DNA of 64,000 nt from Nocardia brasiliensis NBRC 14402 (GTDB taxonomy: Bacteria; Actinomycetota; Actinomycetes; Mycobacteriales; Mycobacteriaceae), in contig NZ_BAFT02000038.1 of assembly GCF_000308475.2 (NCBI RefSeq), positions 124,001 to 188,000 of the forward strand, given 5' to 3'. The notes beneath the pieces were generated by a model. It had not been told where the DNA came from, searched no databases, and saw only the letters and a list, made by a program, of their open reading frames with translations. Every line of letters begins with the position of its first letter. The stretch's first letter is position 1. Of this stretch, positions 1 to 8,258 are shown piece after piece. The position numbers and the translations under genes are program-made.

Positions 1-330
1 GGTACCGCGACAGCGGCACTCCTGCGCATGCTGGACGTCGGCTGGCAGTTCTTCCAGAAGTCCCCCGGTCCCGAACTCCTCGGCGCGTTCGCGCCCCAGC
101 GCGACCGCGAGCGCCACGTCCCCGTCGAAGACCGGCTCCTGAAACTCATCCGGCGCGGACACCGCACCGGTGAATTCGACCGCACCGCCACCCCGGAATG
201 GCTGGTCGCGGCCATCATCGCGGTGAGCCACGCGGCGGGCGAGCAGGTCCGCAACGACCGCATGACGCTGGACCGAGCCCAAGAGACGTTGCGCCACACC
301 GTACTTCGGCTCGTGCGCGCAGAGGGATAG
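1..330 (+). CDS. TetR-family regulator, C-terminal part (cut by window start)
   Basis: The frame is open from base 1 and ends at a stop at 328-330, leaving about 109 residues. It is helical and contains an Arg/Glu-rich stretch, a hydrophobic helix (WLVAAIIAVSHAAGEQV) and a C-terminal amphipathic helix, as in the ligand-binding half of TetR/AcrR regulators. The DNA-binding helix-turn-helix lies upstream of the window, so family and target are inferred from the C-terminal style only. A methionine at 28 is internal and should not be taken as the start. No downstream gene on this strand is close enough to suggest an operon. Confidence 0.5.
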   Translation, partial: GTATAALLRMLDVGWQFFQKSPGPELLGAFAPQRDRERHVPVEDRLLKLIRRGHRTGEFDRTATPEWLVAAIIAVSHAAGEQVRNDRMTLDRAQETLRHTVLRLVRAEG

Positions 331-453
331 GCACAGACGTCTCCGCGGCCGCAGCGGCCGAGCAGCATGACGTGCCGGCCTGTGACCCGCGGCGGTCAGC
401 ACCCTGAGGCCACTCGATATAACTGGTGACCAGCGTGCTGCTACCTTCCGAGC

Positions 454-939
454 ATGCAGGAGGGACCCGAAAACGACGATCCCAGGAGTGCCGCCGTCCA
501 CGCGCTGGCGACCCTGGCTCGCAGCAGCGACGTCCGCGATCGCGCCGACGCCGGACACGCCCTGGCCGCCTTCGCCGAAAGGGCCGAAGCACGGGCGGTT
601 TTGGCGGTCCTGCTCCTCGATCAGGACAACACGTTCGTCACCCTGACGACAGCCGAAGCGCTCCTGCGCCGCAAAGATGCCGCTGGTCTCACCGCGGTGG
701 CCGCCGCCTTCGCCACGGCCGACGACACGCAATCCGAATGGCTGGGTACCGCCGTCCACGACGTCTACGGCGTGTACGCCGATGACCGGGACACCGCCGT
801 CGATCTCTGTACACCGCTCACCAATCATCAGGATCCGCGAATACGTTCCGGTGCAACCGAACTGATGGCCACGCTGCGCTCCGTCACACCGATACTGCAT
901 CCCGCGAAGGATGCTCCGCCGCCCGCGGCGAGGTCGTGA
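454..939 (+). CDS. HEAT-repeat-like protein of unknown function
   Basis: This 161-residue soluble protein is built of short helical pairs rich in Ala, Leu, Arg and Asp. Repeated patterns such as ATLARSSDVRDRADAGHALA, ADDRDTAVDLCTPLTNH and QDPRIRSGATELMATL resemble HEAT/PBS-lyase-type repeats, which act as protein-binding scaffolds. No catalytic motif, signal peptide or membrane segment is visible. The ATG at 454 has only a weak ribosome-binding site. The gene stands alone between a TetR fragment and a glyoxalase remnant, so context gives no function. The repeat assignment is by eye. Confidence 0.65.
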   Translation: MQEGPENDDPRSAAVHALATLARSSDVRDRADAGHALAAFAERAEARAVLAVLLLDQDNTFVTLTTAEALLRRKDAAGLTAVAAAFATADDTQSEWLGTAVHDVYGVYADDRDTAVDLCTPLTNHQDPRIRSGATELMATLRSVTPILHPAKDAPPPAARS

Positions 940-1146
940 GAGCTGCGGCCGGTTACGGACTTCGCTACGGCGGACCGCTGGTACACCCAACTGCTCGGAC
1001 CCGCAGCAGATTCCGGGGTGCCGCCAGACATCGAGGCGATGTGACAGTGGCGTGCTACCGCCTTCGTCTACGTCGTGGCCTGTTTCGAGCACGCTGGTCG
1101 GGCCCTGGTGCGGCGAGTGCGCTGTCGGCGGTGGCCGGAATCGGTT
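940..1146 (+). pseudogene. Glyoxalase/VOC-family remnant with internal stop
   Basis: In the frame of base 952 the sequence reads VTDFATADRWYTQLLG, the typical first strand and helix of a glyoxalase/bleomycin-resistance (VOC) domain. It continues to a TGA at 1042-1044. Beyond the stop the same frame reads QWRATAFVYVV and EHAGRALV, matching the following strands of the same fold. No start codon is left (the preceding codon in frame is the stop of the upstream gene) and the second half of the domain is missing. I read it as a decayed VOC gene; family recognition is by eye. Confidence 0.5.
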
Positions 1147-1182
1147 CGCGCTGACCCGGGCGGAATTCAGTAGGGTTCGAGC

Positions 1183-1830
1183 ATGCCCCCACCGACCGAT
1201 TCCCGCTCCCCCGTCACCCCGGACGATCTCGACCTTGCCGTGCGGTTGTCCGTGGACGTGCTGCGCGCGGTGCCGCAGACCGCATGGGACGAGCAGGCCG
1301 GAACGCTGGAGTGGAGCCGCTGGGAAACCGTCGAACATCTCGGCGACGACTTCTTCGCGTACGCCGTGCAGATGGGGCCCAGCACTCCGCCGTCGGCCGG
1401 TCACGTACCCTTCGCCGCGACGCGCCGGCGAGCGGGTGGCCCGGCCAATTCCGTACACGCCGACCGTGATTCCGGGCCTGCGGGCCTGTTGCAAACCTTG
1501 GAGGCGAACGGCGCACTCCTGAGTGCCATGGTGCGGATGAAGCCGCCGCAGACCCGCGCCTTCCACGTCTACGGTGTCTCGGATCCGGAAGGGTTCGCCG
1601 CCATGGGCATCGTCGAGGCTCTGGTGCACACCCACGACCTCATCCAGGGCCTCGATCTCCCCTGGAACCCGCCCGCCGACCTGTGCGAGCGAGTCCTCAC
1701 CCGCCTGTTCCCGGATGCCCCGACCGACACGGAACCGTGGACCACGCTGCTGTGGGCCACCGGGCGGGCCGACCTGCCGGGTCTCCCGGCCCTGACGAAA
1801 TGGCGCTGGGACGGCACACCGCGCGATTGA
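1183..1830 (+). CDS. DinB/mycothiol-dependent maleylpyruvate isomerase-like protein
   Basis: This 215-residue protein begins with a helix typical of the MDMPI/DinB fold and carries WSRWETVEHLGDD (about residues 45-57) and EALVHTHDLIQGL (about 146-158). Those His/Asp positions are where family members bind a divalent metal. Family enzymes are four-helix-bundle thiol transferases or isomerases that use mycothiol in actinomycetes. The substrate here is unknown. The ATG at 1183 is the first in frame and fits the family N terminus. It converges with the gene ending at 1839, only 8 bases away. Confidence 0.65.
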   Translation: MPPPTDSRSPVTPDDLDLAVRLSVDVLRAVPQTAWDEQAGTLEWSRWETVEHLGDDFFAYAVQMGPSTPPSAGHVPFAATRRRAGGPANSVHADRDSGPAGLLQTLEANGALLSAMVRMKPPQTRAFHVYGVSDPEGFAAMGIVEALVHTHDLIQGLDLPWNPPADLCERVLTRLFPDAPTDTEPWTTLLWATGRADLPGLPALTKWRWDGTPRD

Positions 1831-1838
1831 CCGCGAGT

Positions 1839-2561
1839 TCATTCCTCCGGCGGTACTTGCGGAAGTTGTTGCACACCAGGCAGATACCTGGGCTCCGGGC
1901 GGTCCCCGGACAAGTAGTCGCGGTAGGCAGTCAGATAGGCGGCCAGCTCGGCTCGATCGGCGAACACGACTCCGGTCGGGTCGCACCATTCGTCCGGCGT
2001 GGTCCCCCGCTCGATGATGTAGTCGAGTGCGTCGCGCACCCGCGACCCGTAGGCCGGACTTGCGGCGATGTTGTCCCGCACGCCTGCCGCGAAGCGCCCC
2101 ATCATGTCGGCGCACGCCGCGTAGTGCACGTACACGATCGGCCACAGCAGCTTGTCGATCTGCGGAATATCGTTCCACCACAGGTTTTTCGTGCGCAAGG
2201 TGTCGCTGGCCCGCATCGGCGTGGGCGGTTCGACGGACTGGGTGTCGAGTTCACGTAACCGGTCGAAGTCGGGCGAGCGCCAGCTGCCCCCGGTCTCGAG
2301 ATTCTTCGGCGGGAACCAGACGCCGCGCCACACCGGAACACCGAGCGCGTACGGCCGCACCGGAAGCGGCTCGGCCAGGGAGATGTCGGCGATCACGCGA
2401 CGGACCGGCGGCAGCGGGCGGCCGTCGTAGACCAGATCCGCCGCCATCGACAAACAGTCCCGCTCGTCGAACCCAGTGACGCCGACGCCTGCACGCAGCT
2501 GCGTGAACACCGAATCAGGTGGATCGGGCAGCTCGAACTCGATCCAGAACCGCCGCACCAT
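1839..2561 (-). CDS. Conserved protein of unknown function (240 aa)
   Basis: I do not recognise this family. The product is a soluble protein rich in Pro, Asp and aromatic residues (KNLWWNDIPQIDKLLWP, YVHYAACADMMGRF), without signal peptide or membrane segment. The open frame runs further upstream, but the extra stretch is Arg/Pro-rich and lies across the divergent promoter region. The ATG at 2561, with AAGGGA about 12 bases before it, is the best start. It is divergent from the metallopeptidase gene at 2846, and inverted repeats in the gap suggest shared control. Confidence 0.6.
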   Translation of the reverse strand: MVRRFWIEFELPDPPDSVFTQLRAGVGVTGFDERDCLSMAADLVYDGRPLPPVRRVIADISLAEPLPVRPYALGVPVWRGVWFPPKNLETGGSWRSPDFDRLRELDTQSVEPPTPMRASDTLRTKNLWWNDIPQIDKLLWPIVYVHYAACADMMGRFAAGVRDNIAASPAYGSRVRDALDYIIERGTTPDEWCDPTGVVFADRAELAAYLTAYRDYLSGDRPEPRYLPGVQQLPQVPPEE

Positions 2562-2656
2562 GGCCACACCAGTCCCTTCCGCAGCCGCCGCCCCGATGAT
2601 TCCAGCCGCACCCGGGCCGCACCACCCGATATGCGCGACTGGACACGTGATCACCA

Positions 2657-2695
2657 GGTATGTGAACAGATACCTTCCATCTATTACCGAGATGG
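2657..2695. promoter_or_regulatory. Two adjacent inverted repeats in a divergent promoter region
   Basis: GGTAT (2657-2661) and ATACC (2670-2674) form one inverted repeat. CCATCT (2677-2682) and AGATGG (2690-2695) form a second, just beside it. Both lie in the gap between the divergent genes starting at 2561 and 2846, so they are plausible binding sites for a dimeric regulator. No regulator gene is adjacent. Confidence 0.35.
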
Positions 2696-2845
2696 TTGCG
2701 GTACCCGCGACGCTGCGCGCGATCGGCACGCGCACGGATCGATTGCGGCCCCGGCCGGCGATCTCGCCGCAATCGGCCACTTCCGGCAGTCGGACGGCAG
2801 CACGCGACGCTGGACACCTGAACCGTCGACGGCAAAGATGGCTGC

Positions 2846-3346
2846 ATGTTCCGACGCGCCGGTGTCGACCCCGCGGTCGAGCAAGTACGACAACTGGCGG
2901 CTTCGCTGGAGGTGCCGCGGCCGTGGCAGCTGGCGACATTCGTGGCGCACGTGGCGGAACGGGTGGGCAAGCCGATTCTGATTGTTCCGCAACAGGATCT
3001 GACCACAGGCGGATTTCCGTGCGGACTCGTCGTCGAACGCGCCGACGATATCGTCATCGCCTACGACGCGGCCAGCACCGGCTATCACACCGACCACATC
3101 GTGATGCACGAGATCGCCCACCTGTTGCTCGACCACGCCGGATTCGTCGCGCCGGGCTCGCGGCACCGGACCCTCGCCGCGCTGTTCCCCGATTTGGCAC
3201 TCGACAGCGTGCTGCGGGTGCTGGCCCGCAGCGACTACGACGATGTCGACGAGAGCCAGGCCGAATTGTTCGCGTCCATGCTGATGTCCGACGTGGATGT
3301 CGAACGGCCACGTTCGGTGCTCGGCCGCTTGCTTTTTCAACGCTGA
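2846..3346 (+). CDS. ImmA/IrrE-family metallopeptidase (ParH-like)
   Basis: The 166-residue protein has a clear zinc-metalloprotease motif HEIAHLLLDH at residues 88-97 (H88, E89, H92). A downstream acidic segment DESQAELFA supplies a candidate third ligand at E136 or E140. This is the gluzincin-like core of ImmA/IrrE proteins, which cleave or bind partner DNA-binding proteins in phage, mobile-element and stress control. Such proteins usually sit next to an XRE repressor; none is adjacent here. A multi-pass membrane gene follows after 12 bases on the same strand, so the two are probably co-transcribed. Confidence 0.75.
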   Translation: MFRRAGVDPAVEQVRQLAASLEVPRPWQLATFVAHVAERVGKPILIVPQQDLTTGGFPCGLVVERADDIVIAYDAASTGYHTDHIVMHEIAHLLLDHAGFVAPGSRHRTLAALFPDLALDSVLRVLARSDYDDVDESQAELFASMLMSDVDVERPRSVLGRLLFQR

Positions 3347-3358
3347 GTACCCCGCGCG

Positions 3359-4531
3359 ATGCTCACCTCGACGCTGCCCACCGCGGTAACGCTGCCCACC
3401 GTGATCGCGGCCTGCCTGTTGCTTGCCGGTCGCCTGGTCGGGCTGCTCAGCACCGAACTCGACCGGCACGTCACCATCGCGTTCGGCTGCCTCGTCGCCA
3501 CGGCGACCACCCGGGAACCGACGCTGTGTCGGCTGCTCAGCGAGCTGTCCGGCGGCCGGCTCTCCGAGCGATTGATCCTCGAACTCGGAGTGATCGGTTT
3601 CAATGTCGGCTATGCGGCCGGGCTGTTGATCGGGGTGGCGCTGCTGCATCGTCCGCGATCGCCGCTCGTCTACTACGGGCTCGCCGTCGTATTCAGTGCG
3701 GCGGCGCTGTGTTTCAGCGCAGTCGGCGGCGGTGCCGGCACGATCTTCGAGCGCACCGGTTGGGCACAGTTCGGCTACTGGCTGTGCACCGCGCCGATCG
3801 GCACCGCGATGGCGGTCATCGTCATCCGGGCCGCGGGCGCCGAACTGCGTAATCAGGTCGAACGCCGGGACGCGGCAATGTATGTGGCGATTCTGCTCGC
3901 GGGCGTCGCGGTGCTCGTGCGCATCGGTGCGACCATCGCCGCGTCAGCCGTCCGGATCACCGTGCCGCACAACTCCTTCACCGATATCCAGGCCGGAATA
4001 GATCGCGACGGCGTGTTTTTCGTTCTCGTGCTGTGCATGGGATTGACGCTGATCGCCATCATCGCGGCGGCCCGCAGCCGGATGGGTGTGGACGATTTGA
4101 CCCGGCACCGAAAAGCGCTGCGGCCCCTCTGGCGTGAGCTGACCACCGCGTGTCCGGAGATCGTGCATCACAGCCCGGTGCCGCACGGCGCCCAGCCCAA
4201 CCGATACCTGCTGCACCGCACCGTCATCGAGATCCGGGACAGCATGCTGGACCTGGCCCGTTACGCGACACCGCATCCGCCCGAGGTCGCCGCGGCCATT
4301 TCGAGGGCCGCCCCGACCAGCCCTGCCTACGACGCATTGGATCGCGCCGTCCTGCTCGTGCGCGCCCGCGACGCCAAAGCGCAAGGCGCGGCACCGACCG
4401 GACACCGCTACTTCACCGTCTCGGCCGCCGACAGCCTCCTCGACGAGGTCACCGAATTGACCGCGCTCGGTCGGCAGTGGAACGTCGCCGAGGGCATCGC
4501 CGCCCGGGTGGCGCAGCCGAGCACCCGGTAG
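3359..4531 (+). CDS. Multi-pass membrane protein, MAB_1171c-like putative transporter
   Basis: The 390-residue product has about seven hydrophobic segments in its first 230 residues (VTLPTVIAACLLLAGRLVGLL, YAAGLLIGVALL, LVYYGLAVVFSAAALCF, MAVIVI, AAMYVAILLAGVAVLV and GVFFVLVLCMGLTLIAIIAA). A hydrophilic cytoplasmic tail of about 150 residues follows, with conserved-looking WRELTTACPEI and HRTVIEIRDSMLDL. This layout matches actinobacterial membrane proteins annotated MAB_1171c-like, which I recall being paired with ImmA/IrrE (ParH-like) genes, as here. Transport has not been shown for the family to my knowledge. The pairing suggests a two-gene module. Confidence 0.65.
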   Translation: MLTSTLPTAVTLPTVIAACLLLAGRLVGLLSTELDRHVTIAFGCLVATATTREPTLCRLLSELSGGRLSERLILELGVIGFNVGYAAGLLIGVALLHRPRSPLVYYGLAVVFSAAALCFSAVGGGAGTIFERTGWAQFGYWLCTAPIGTAMAVIVIRAAGAELRNQVERRDAAMYVAILLAGVAVLVRIGATIAASAVRITVPHNSFTDIQAGIDRDGVFFVLVLCMGLTLIAIIAAARSRMGVDDLTRHRKALRPLWRELTTACPEIVHHSPVPHGAQPNRYLLHRTVIEIRDSMLDLARYATPHPPEVAAAISRAAPTSPAYDALDRAVLLVRARDAKAQGAAPTGHRYFTVSAADSLLDEVTELTALGRQWNVAEGIAARVAQPSTR

Positions 4532-4708
4532 CGCATCATCCGGCGCATCAGACCTGCTGTGTGCCAGCGTATTCGAGCGCTGGGCGGGCGGTTACACCGG
4601 GGTGACGCCGCGATTACGCGCACTTCCTAGTCTCGACGGTGGCCCGGCCAGCCGGTCGCGGTTCGGACACCGACGACGATCCGTCGTCCTTCCCGAGCGG
4701 GAGTTTCG

Positions 4709-4963
4709 ATGAGCTTGTTCACTGTTCGCCGCGGTTTCACGGCCGCGGCAATCGCCGGAGCAGCCGTGGCTGTCACGCTGACCGGTCCCGCACTCGCCTA
4801 TGCCGAGGCCACCTTTGTCGTGCATCCGGGCATCATGCTGGCGGCCGGTCCCGGCGACCCCGGCATGGGGCAGGGTGGTCCGGGCGACCCGGGCATGGGC
4901 GAGGGCGGTGGCCCGGGCAATCCCGGCACCGGCGGCTCCGGCGAACCCGGCATGGGACGCTAG
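4709..4963 (+). CDS. Small secreted Gly/Pro-rich repeat protein
   Basis: This 84-residue precursor has a typical Sec signal peptide: a basic start (MSLFTVRRG), a hydrophobic core (AAIAGAAVAVTLTG) and a likely cleavage after ALAYA near residue 32. The mature part is a degenerate repeat of GDPGMG units (GPGDPGMGQGGPGDPGMG, then GNPGTG and GEPGMG), low in complexity and without cysteines. GGGAG lies 8 bases before the ATG. Such flexible secreted peptides occur in mycobacteria and nocardiae; function is unknown. Confidence 0.65.
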   Translation: MSLFTVRRGFTAAAIAGAAVAVTLTGPALAYAEATFVVHPGIMLAAGPGDPGMGQGGPGDPGMGEGGGPGNPGTGGSGEPGMGR

Positions 4964-5143
4964 CGGGCAGGTTTTCAGCGCCCGCACGAGCGGTCGCCGG
5001 GAATGTCCCCAGCCCCGATGAATTTCGCGACGACCCGCCGTCGATACCTTCGACACACCGACAATGGTGGGCCTGCGCCGGGACCCTCCCAGCGCGGTGA
5101 GAACGATCCGGACTGATCCGGGCCGGCGCGAAGGGTCTTCGGC

Positions 5144-6337
5144 GTGAGTGGAATCAAGGTTTTGGTGGCGGGTGCGAGCATCGCGGGCCCCGCGGTGGCG
5201 CACTGGCTGCGCAGGCGAGGCGCCGACGTGACCGTGGTGGAGCGGGCGCCCGAGCTGCGTCCCGGCGGGCAGGCGGTGGACGCGCGCGGCGTGACCAGGG
5301 AGGTCATCCGGCGGATGGGCCTGGACGCGGCGGTGCGCGCGGCCCGCACCGAGACCGCAGGCGCGCACACCGTCGACGCGGACGGAAACGTGCTGGAGAC
5401 CTTCCGCGCCGACGACGACGGCGGCGACGGATACATCGCGGAAATCGAGATCCTGCGCGGCGACCTGTCGCAGGTGCTCTACGACGACACCCGCGACGAG
5501 GTCGAATACCTCTTCAGCGACCGGATCGCCGAACTCACCCAGGACGCGGACGGCGTCGACGTGAGCTTCGCGGGCGGCGACCGGCGGCGCTTCGACCTCG
5601 TGGTCGGGGCCGACGGGCTGCATTCGGCGTTGCGCGCGATGGTCTTCGGGCCGCACGAGCAGTTCATCCGGCACCTCGGACACGTGCTGGCCTTCTACAG
5701 CGTGCCCAACGAATTCGGGCTGGACCGCTGGCTGCTCGACTATCAGGAACCCGGTCGCTCCGCGATGCTGCGGCCCATCCAGGACGCCACCCGCGCGATG
5801 GCCATGTTCTCTTTCGCCGCAGTCGATTTCGACGTCGACCATCGCGACGTCGCGGCGCAGAAGCGGCTGCTGCGCGAGCGGATGACCGGCCTGGGCTGGT
5901 CGACCCCGCGCATCCTCGCCCACCTCGACGACACCCCCGACTTCTATCTCGACCAAGTCGCCCAGGTGGTGATGGACCGCTGGTCGAACGGACGGGTGGT
6001 ACTGCTCGGCGACGCCGCCTTCAGCTCGTCCCCGATGTCCGGACAGGGCACCGGCCTCGCCCTGATCGGCGCCTACGTGCTGGCCGGCGAACTCGCCGCC
6101 GCCGACTGGAACCCCCAGCTCGGTTTCGCCGCCTACGAGCAGCGGATGCGTTCGTTCGTCGAAGCCAACCAGGAAATCGGTCGCCTGCACGCCCGAACCC
6201 GCGCCCTCCCCGAACCCACCCCCGAACCCACCCCCGACTTCACCGGCGAATGGTTCACCGCCCTGATCGACCGCGCCCTCAACCTCGACCTCCCCGCCTA
6301 CCCAGAGGTCCCCTCGATCCCCTCCACCACCCCCTAG
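5144..6337 (+). CDS. FAD-dependent aromatic-hydroxylase-type monooxygenase
   Basis: The 397-residue protein has the class A flavoprotein monooxygenase layout. An N-terminal Rossmann dinucleotide motif GASIAG is at residues 10-15, followed by the first strand-end acid (VVERAPELRPGG). A second motif near residue 160 is DLVVGADGLHS, the usual DG motif contacting FAD and NAD(P)H. Near residue 287 comes LLGDAAFSSSPMSGQGTG, the GD motif binding the FAD ribose. Relatives hydroxylate phenols or modify tetracyclines; the substrate here is unknown. Start is GTG 5144. The C terminus is Pro-rich. The gene is monocistronic. Confidence 0.85.
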   Translation: MSGIKVLVAGASIAGPAVAHWLRRRGADVTVVERAPELRPGGQAVDARGVTREVIRRMGLDAAVRAARTETAGAHTVDADGNVLETFRADDDGGDGYIAEIEILRGDLSQVLYDDTRDEVEYLFSDRIAELTQDADGVDVSFAGGDRRRFDLVVGADGLHSALRAMVFGPHEQFIRHLGHVLAFYSVPNEFGLDRWLLDYQEPGRSAMLRPIQDATRAMAMFSFAAVDFDVDHRDVAAQKRLLRERMTGLGWSTPRILAHLDDTPDFYLDQVAQVVMDRWSNGRVVLLGDAAFSSSPMSGQGTGLALIGAYVLAGELAAADWNPQLGFAAYEQRMRSFVEANQEIGRLHARTRALPEPTPEPTPDFTGEWFTALIDRALNLDLPAYPEVPSIPSTTP

Positions 6338-6500
6338 CTCTTCAAACGCCCTTGCGCGATTGATATTTCAAGCGCCGGTCGCGTAATAGAAGGCACCGGC
6401 GGCCCGCACAAGCAGATATGCACAGAACATGGATCGGCGCTGCCCCGATGACAGTCCACCGCCGACCGGCTCGGCCACGGGATCACCGTGGCCTCGTACG

Positions 6501-6540
6501 ACGGCAGTGCCTCCAGCTAGACGGCAGTGCCTCCGGCTAT
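6501..6540 (+). repeat. Tandem 20-bp duplication including a stop codon
   Basis: The units 6501-6520 and 6521-6540 match at 18 of 20 positions, both starting ACGGCAGTGCCTCC. The second unit contains the stop (CTA on the plus strand, 6537-6539) of the minus-strand nucleotidyltransferase gene. The first unit carries the same CTA 20 bases downstream. It looks like a small slippage duplication at the gene's 3' end. Confidence 0.7.
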
Positions 6541-7136
6541 TCGACGGGATCGCACCAGGGCAGCGCGGTCAGCTCGGGCCACGCCGCGGTCCATCTGGCC
6601 ACCTTGGCGTCATAGACGTGCCGCGGCGCCTGCCGCGGATTGGGTCGCAAAATCATCTCGAATGCATCGGCAAGCCCGAAGGGCGCGAACACCTTCCACT
6701 CGCCTGACCCCGTGACCCGCACTCCGATACCGCAAGTCGTGGTAGGGAACGAGGTGATCGCGTCCTCCGCGCTCGTATACGGAGCGCACGGGAGACCGAA
6801 ATGCTCCTCGTACCACAGGTGCACGCGCGCTTCGTTGCGGATCTCCACCGGCACGTCCCCGAATATCGCCCGCCCAGCCCTGATCGCCTCGGCCTCCCAC
6901 GACAGGTCCGACGAGTCGTAATAGATCAGGTCATAATCTCTGATCCCATAAGCACCGTCCCGACCGGTTACATGATTCCAAATAGTCTGTGCGACAGCGC
7001 CCGCCGCCAACCACCACCCCGGCAGCTGCAGCTCCCGGGCGCCTTCCAGCACACTGACCATGACGGGATTGGTCGCGAGCACGTCGGGGAGCGCCGCGAG
7101 TTGCTCATCGAGGGGAAGACGTCCGATCCGCACCAC
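6537..7136 (-). CDS. Nucleotidyltransferase-family protein (NTP_transf_6-like)
   Basis: The 199-residue protein carries LAAGAVAQTIWNHVTG (about residues 44-59) followed by IRDYDLIYYDSSD (about 65-77). This is the GxV…D-x-D pattern of the nucleotidyltransferase-fold family PF06042, annotated in many bacteria only as nucleotidyltransferase family protein. Aromatic motifs EEHFGLPCAPYTSAEDAI and FAPFGLADAFEMILRPN are also family-like. Substrate and biological role are unknown. The start at 7136 gives the normal length. The gene stands alone, divergent from the phosphotransferase pseudogene. Confidence 0.75.
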   Translation of the reverse strand: MVRIGRLPLDEQLAALPDVLATNPVMVSVLEGARELQLPGWWLAAGAVAQTIWNHVTGRDGAYGIRDYDLIYYDSSDLSWEAEAIRAGRAIFGDVPVEIRNEARVHLWYEEHFGLPCAPYTSAEDAITSFPTTTCGIGVRVTGSGEWKVFAPFGLADAFEMILRPNPRQAPRHVYDAKVARWTAAWPELTALPWCDPVE

Positions 7137-7254
7137 CCTTGTCTATCAAGGCGCACCGACATCAAGTGTGCCGAATCCGAAGGGATGGCAGCCGAATCAC
7201 CGTCGGTCTCTCGGCGTCGTCCGAGATTTCGCGATCGCAGTACTGTGACTTCGT

Positions 7255-8165
7255 ATGACCGGCAACGAGATCGAGGTTTCCGCTGAGCTGGTGCGTGCGT
7301 TGTTGCGGGAGCAGCATCCGGATCTGGCGGGGCTTGCGATTCGGGAGGTGGTGGGGGTTGGGGGAATCAGATGTGGCGGCTCGGCGACGAGTTGGTGGTG
7401 CGGATGCAGCGCATGGACCCCACCCCGGAGCTTCAGCTGAAGGAGCGACGGTGGCTGCCGGTGCTGGCTCCGCGCTTGCCGCTGCCGGTGCCGGTGCCGG
7501 TGCGGTTCGGTGCGCCGTCTGAGCGTTTTCCCAAGCATTGGACGGTGATGACCTGGGTGCCCGGCGAGCCACTGGATCACGCCTCGATCAGCCGGGGCAT
7601 CGACTCGGCGGACACCCTGGCAGGTTTCCTGCGGGCACTCCATGTGCCGGCGCCCGCCGAAGCGCCGACCGCCGAGGACCGCGGCGCGCACCCCAGGATT
7701 TACACGGACGGCTTCGAGAACCTCCTCCAGTCCGTTGCTCTGGACGACAGAGCAGCCGACGTCCGGGACGTCTGGGCCGACGCAGCCGCAGCCCCGGCGT
7801 GGGCGGGCCCGCCGGTGTGGGTGCACGGCGACCTGCATCCCGCCAACGTCGTGGTGTCGAACGGAACCCTCTCGGGCATAGTCGATTTCGGTGACATGTT
7901 CGCCGGCGATCCAGCATGGGACCTCGCCGCCGCGTGGGTCCTGCTACCAGCAGGCACAGCCACCCGGTTCTTCGACACCTACGCGAACGCGGACGAGTCA
8001 GCAATCCGGCGCGCCCGCGGACTCGCCGCAATGAAAAGCCTCTTCCTGATCCTCATGGGACAGAACGGAGATCGCGGTCTCCCCGGGGGCAAACCGCACT
8101 GGGGCCCCGCAGGCCGTGCAGCCCTAGAACGCGTTCTGCAGGGATCGCCGAAACTGCGCGCCTGA
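7255..8165 (+). pseudogene. APH-family phosphotransferase, frameshifted near the N terminus
   Basis: Two frames together give one aminoglycoside/choline-kinase-type phosphotransferase. Frame one (from 7255) reads MTGNEIEVSAELVRALLREQ and REVVG. Frame two (from 7371) continues MWRLGDELVVRMQR to the end. The expected GGWGNQMWRLG linker is restored if one G is added to the run at 7353-7357. The catalytic part is complete: VHGDLHPANVVV (catalytic Asp and Asn) and IVDFGDMFAGDPAWDLA (metal-binding Asp). As read, only a 264-residue product from ATG 7371 is possible, without its first strand. It is either a true frameshift or a homopolymer sequencing error. Confidence 0.75.
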
Positions 8166-8258
8166 CACCAACACTCGCGGAAAGTTCCGCCATACGGACA
8201 AGCCTGAGCACGAAAGCTCCTGCCGCACTACATATTCGCCCATCAGGCGGGCTGGTTA

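Noticed and set aside
4592..6190. A 532-codon minus-strand open frame opposite the FAD monooxygenase
   Set aside because: Antisense shadow. The plus-strand gene has three flavoprotein motifs.
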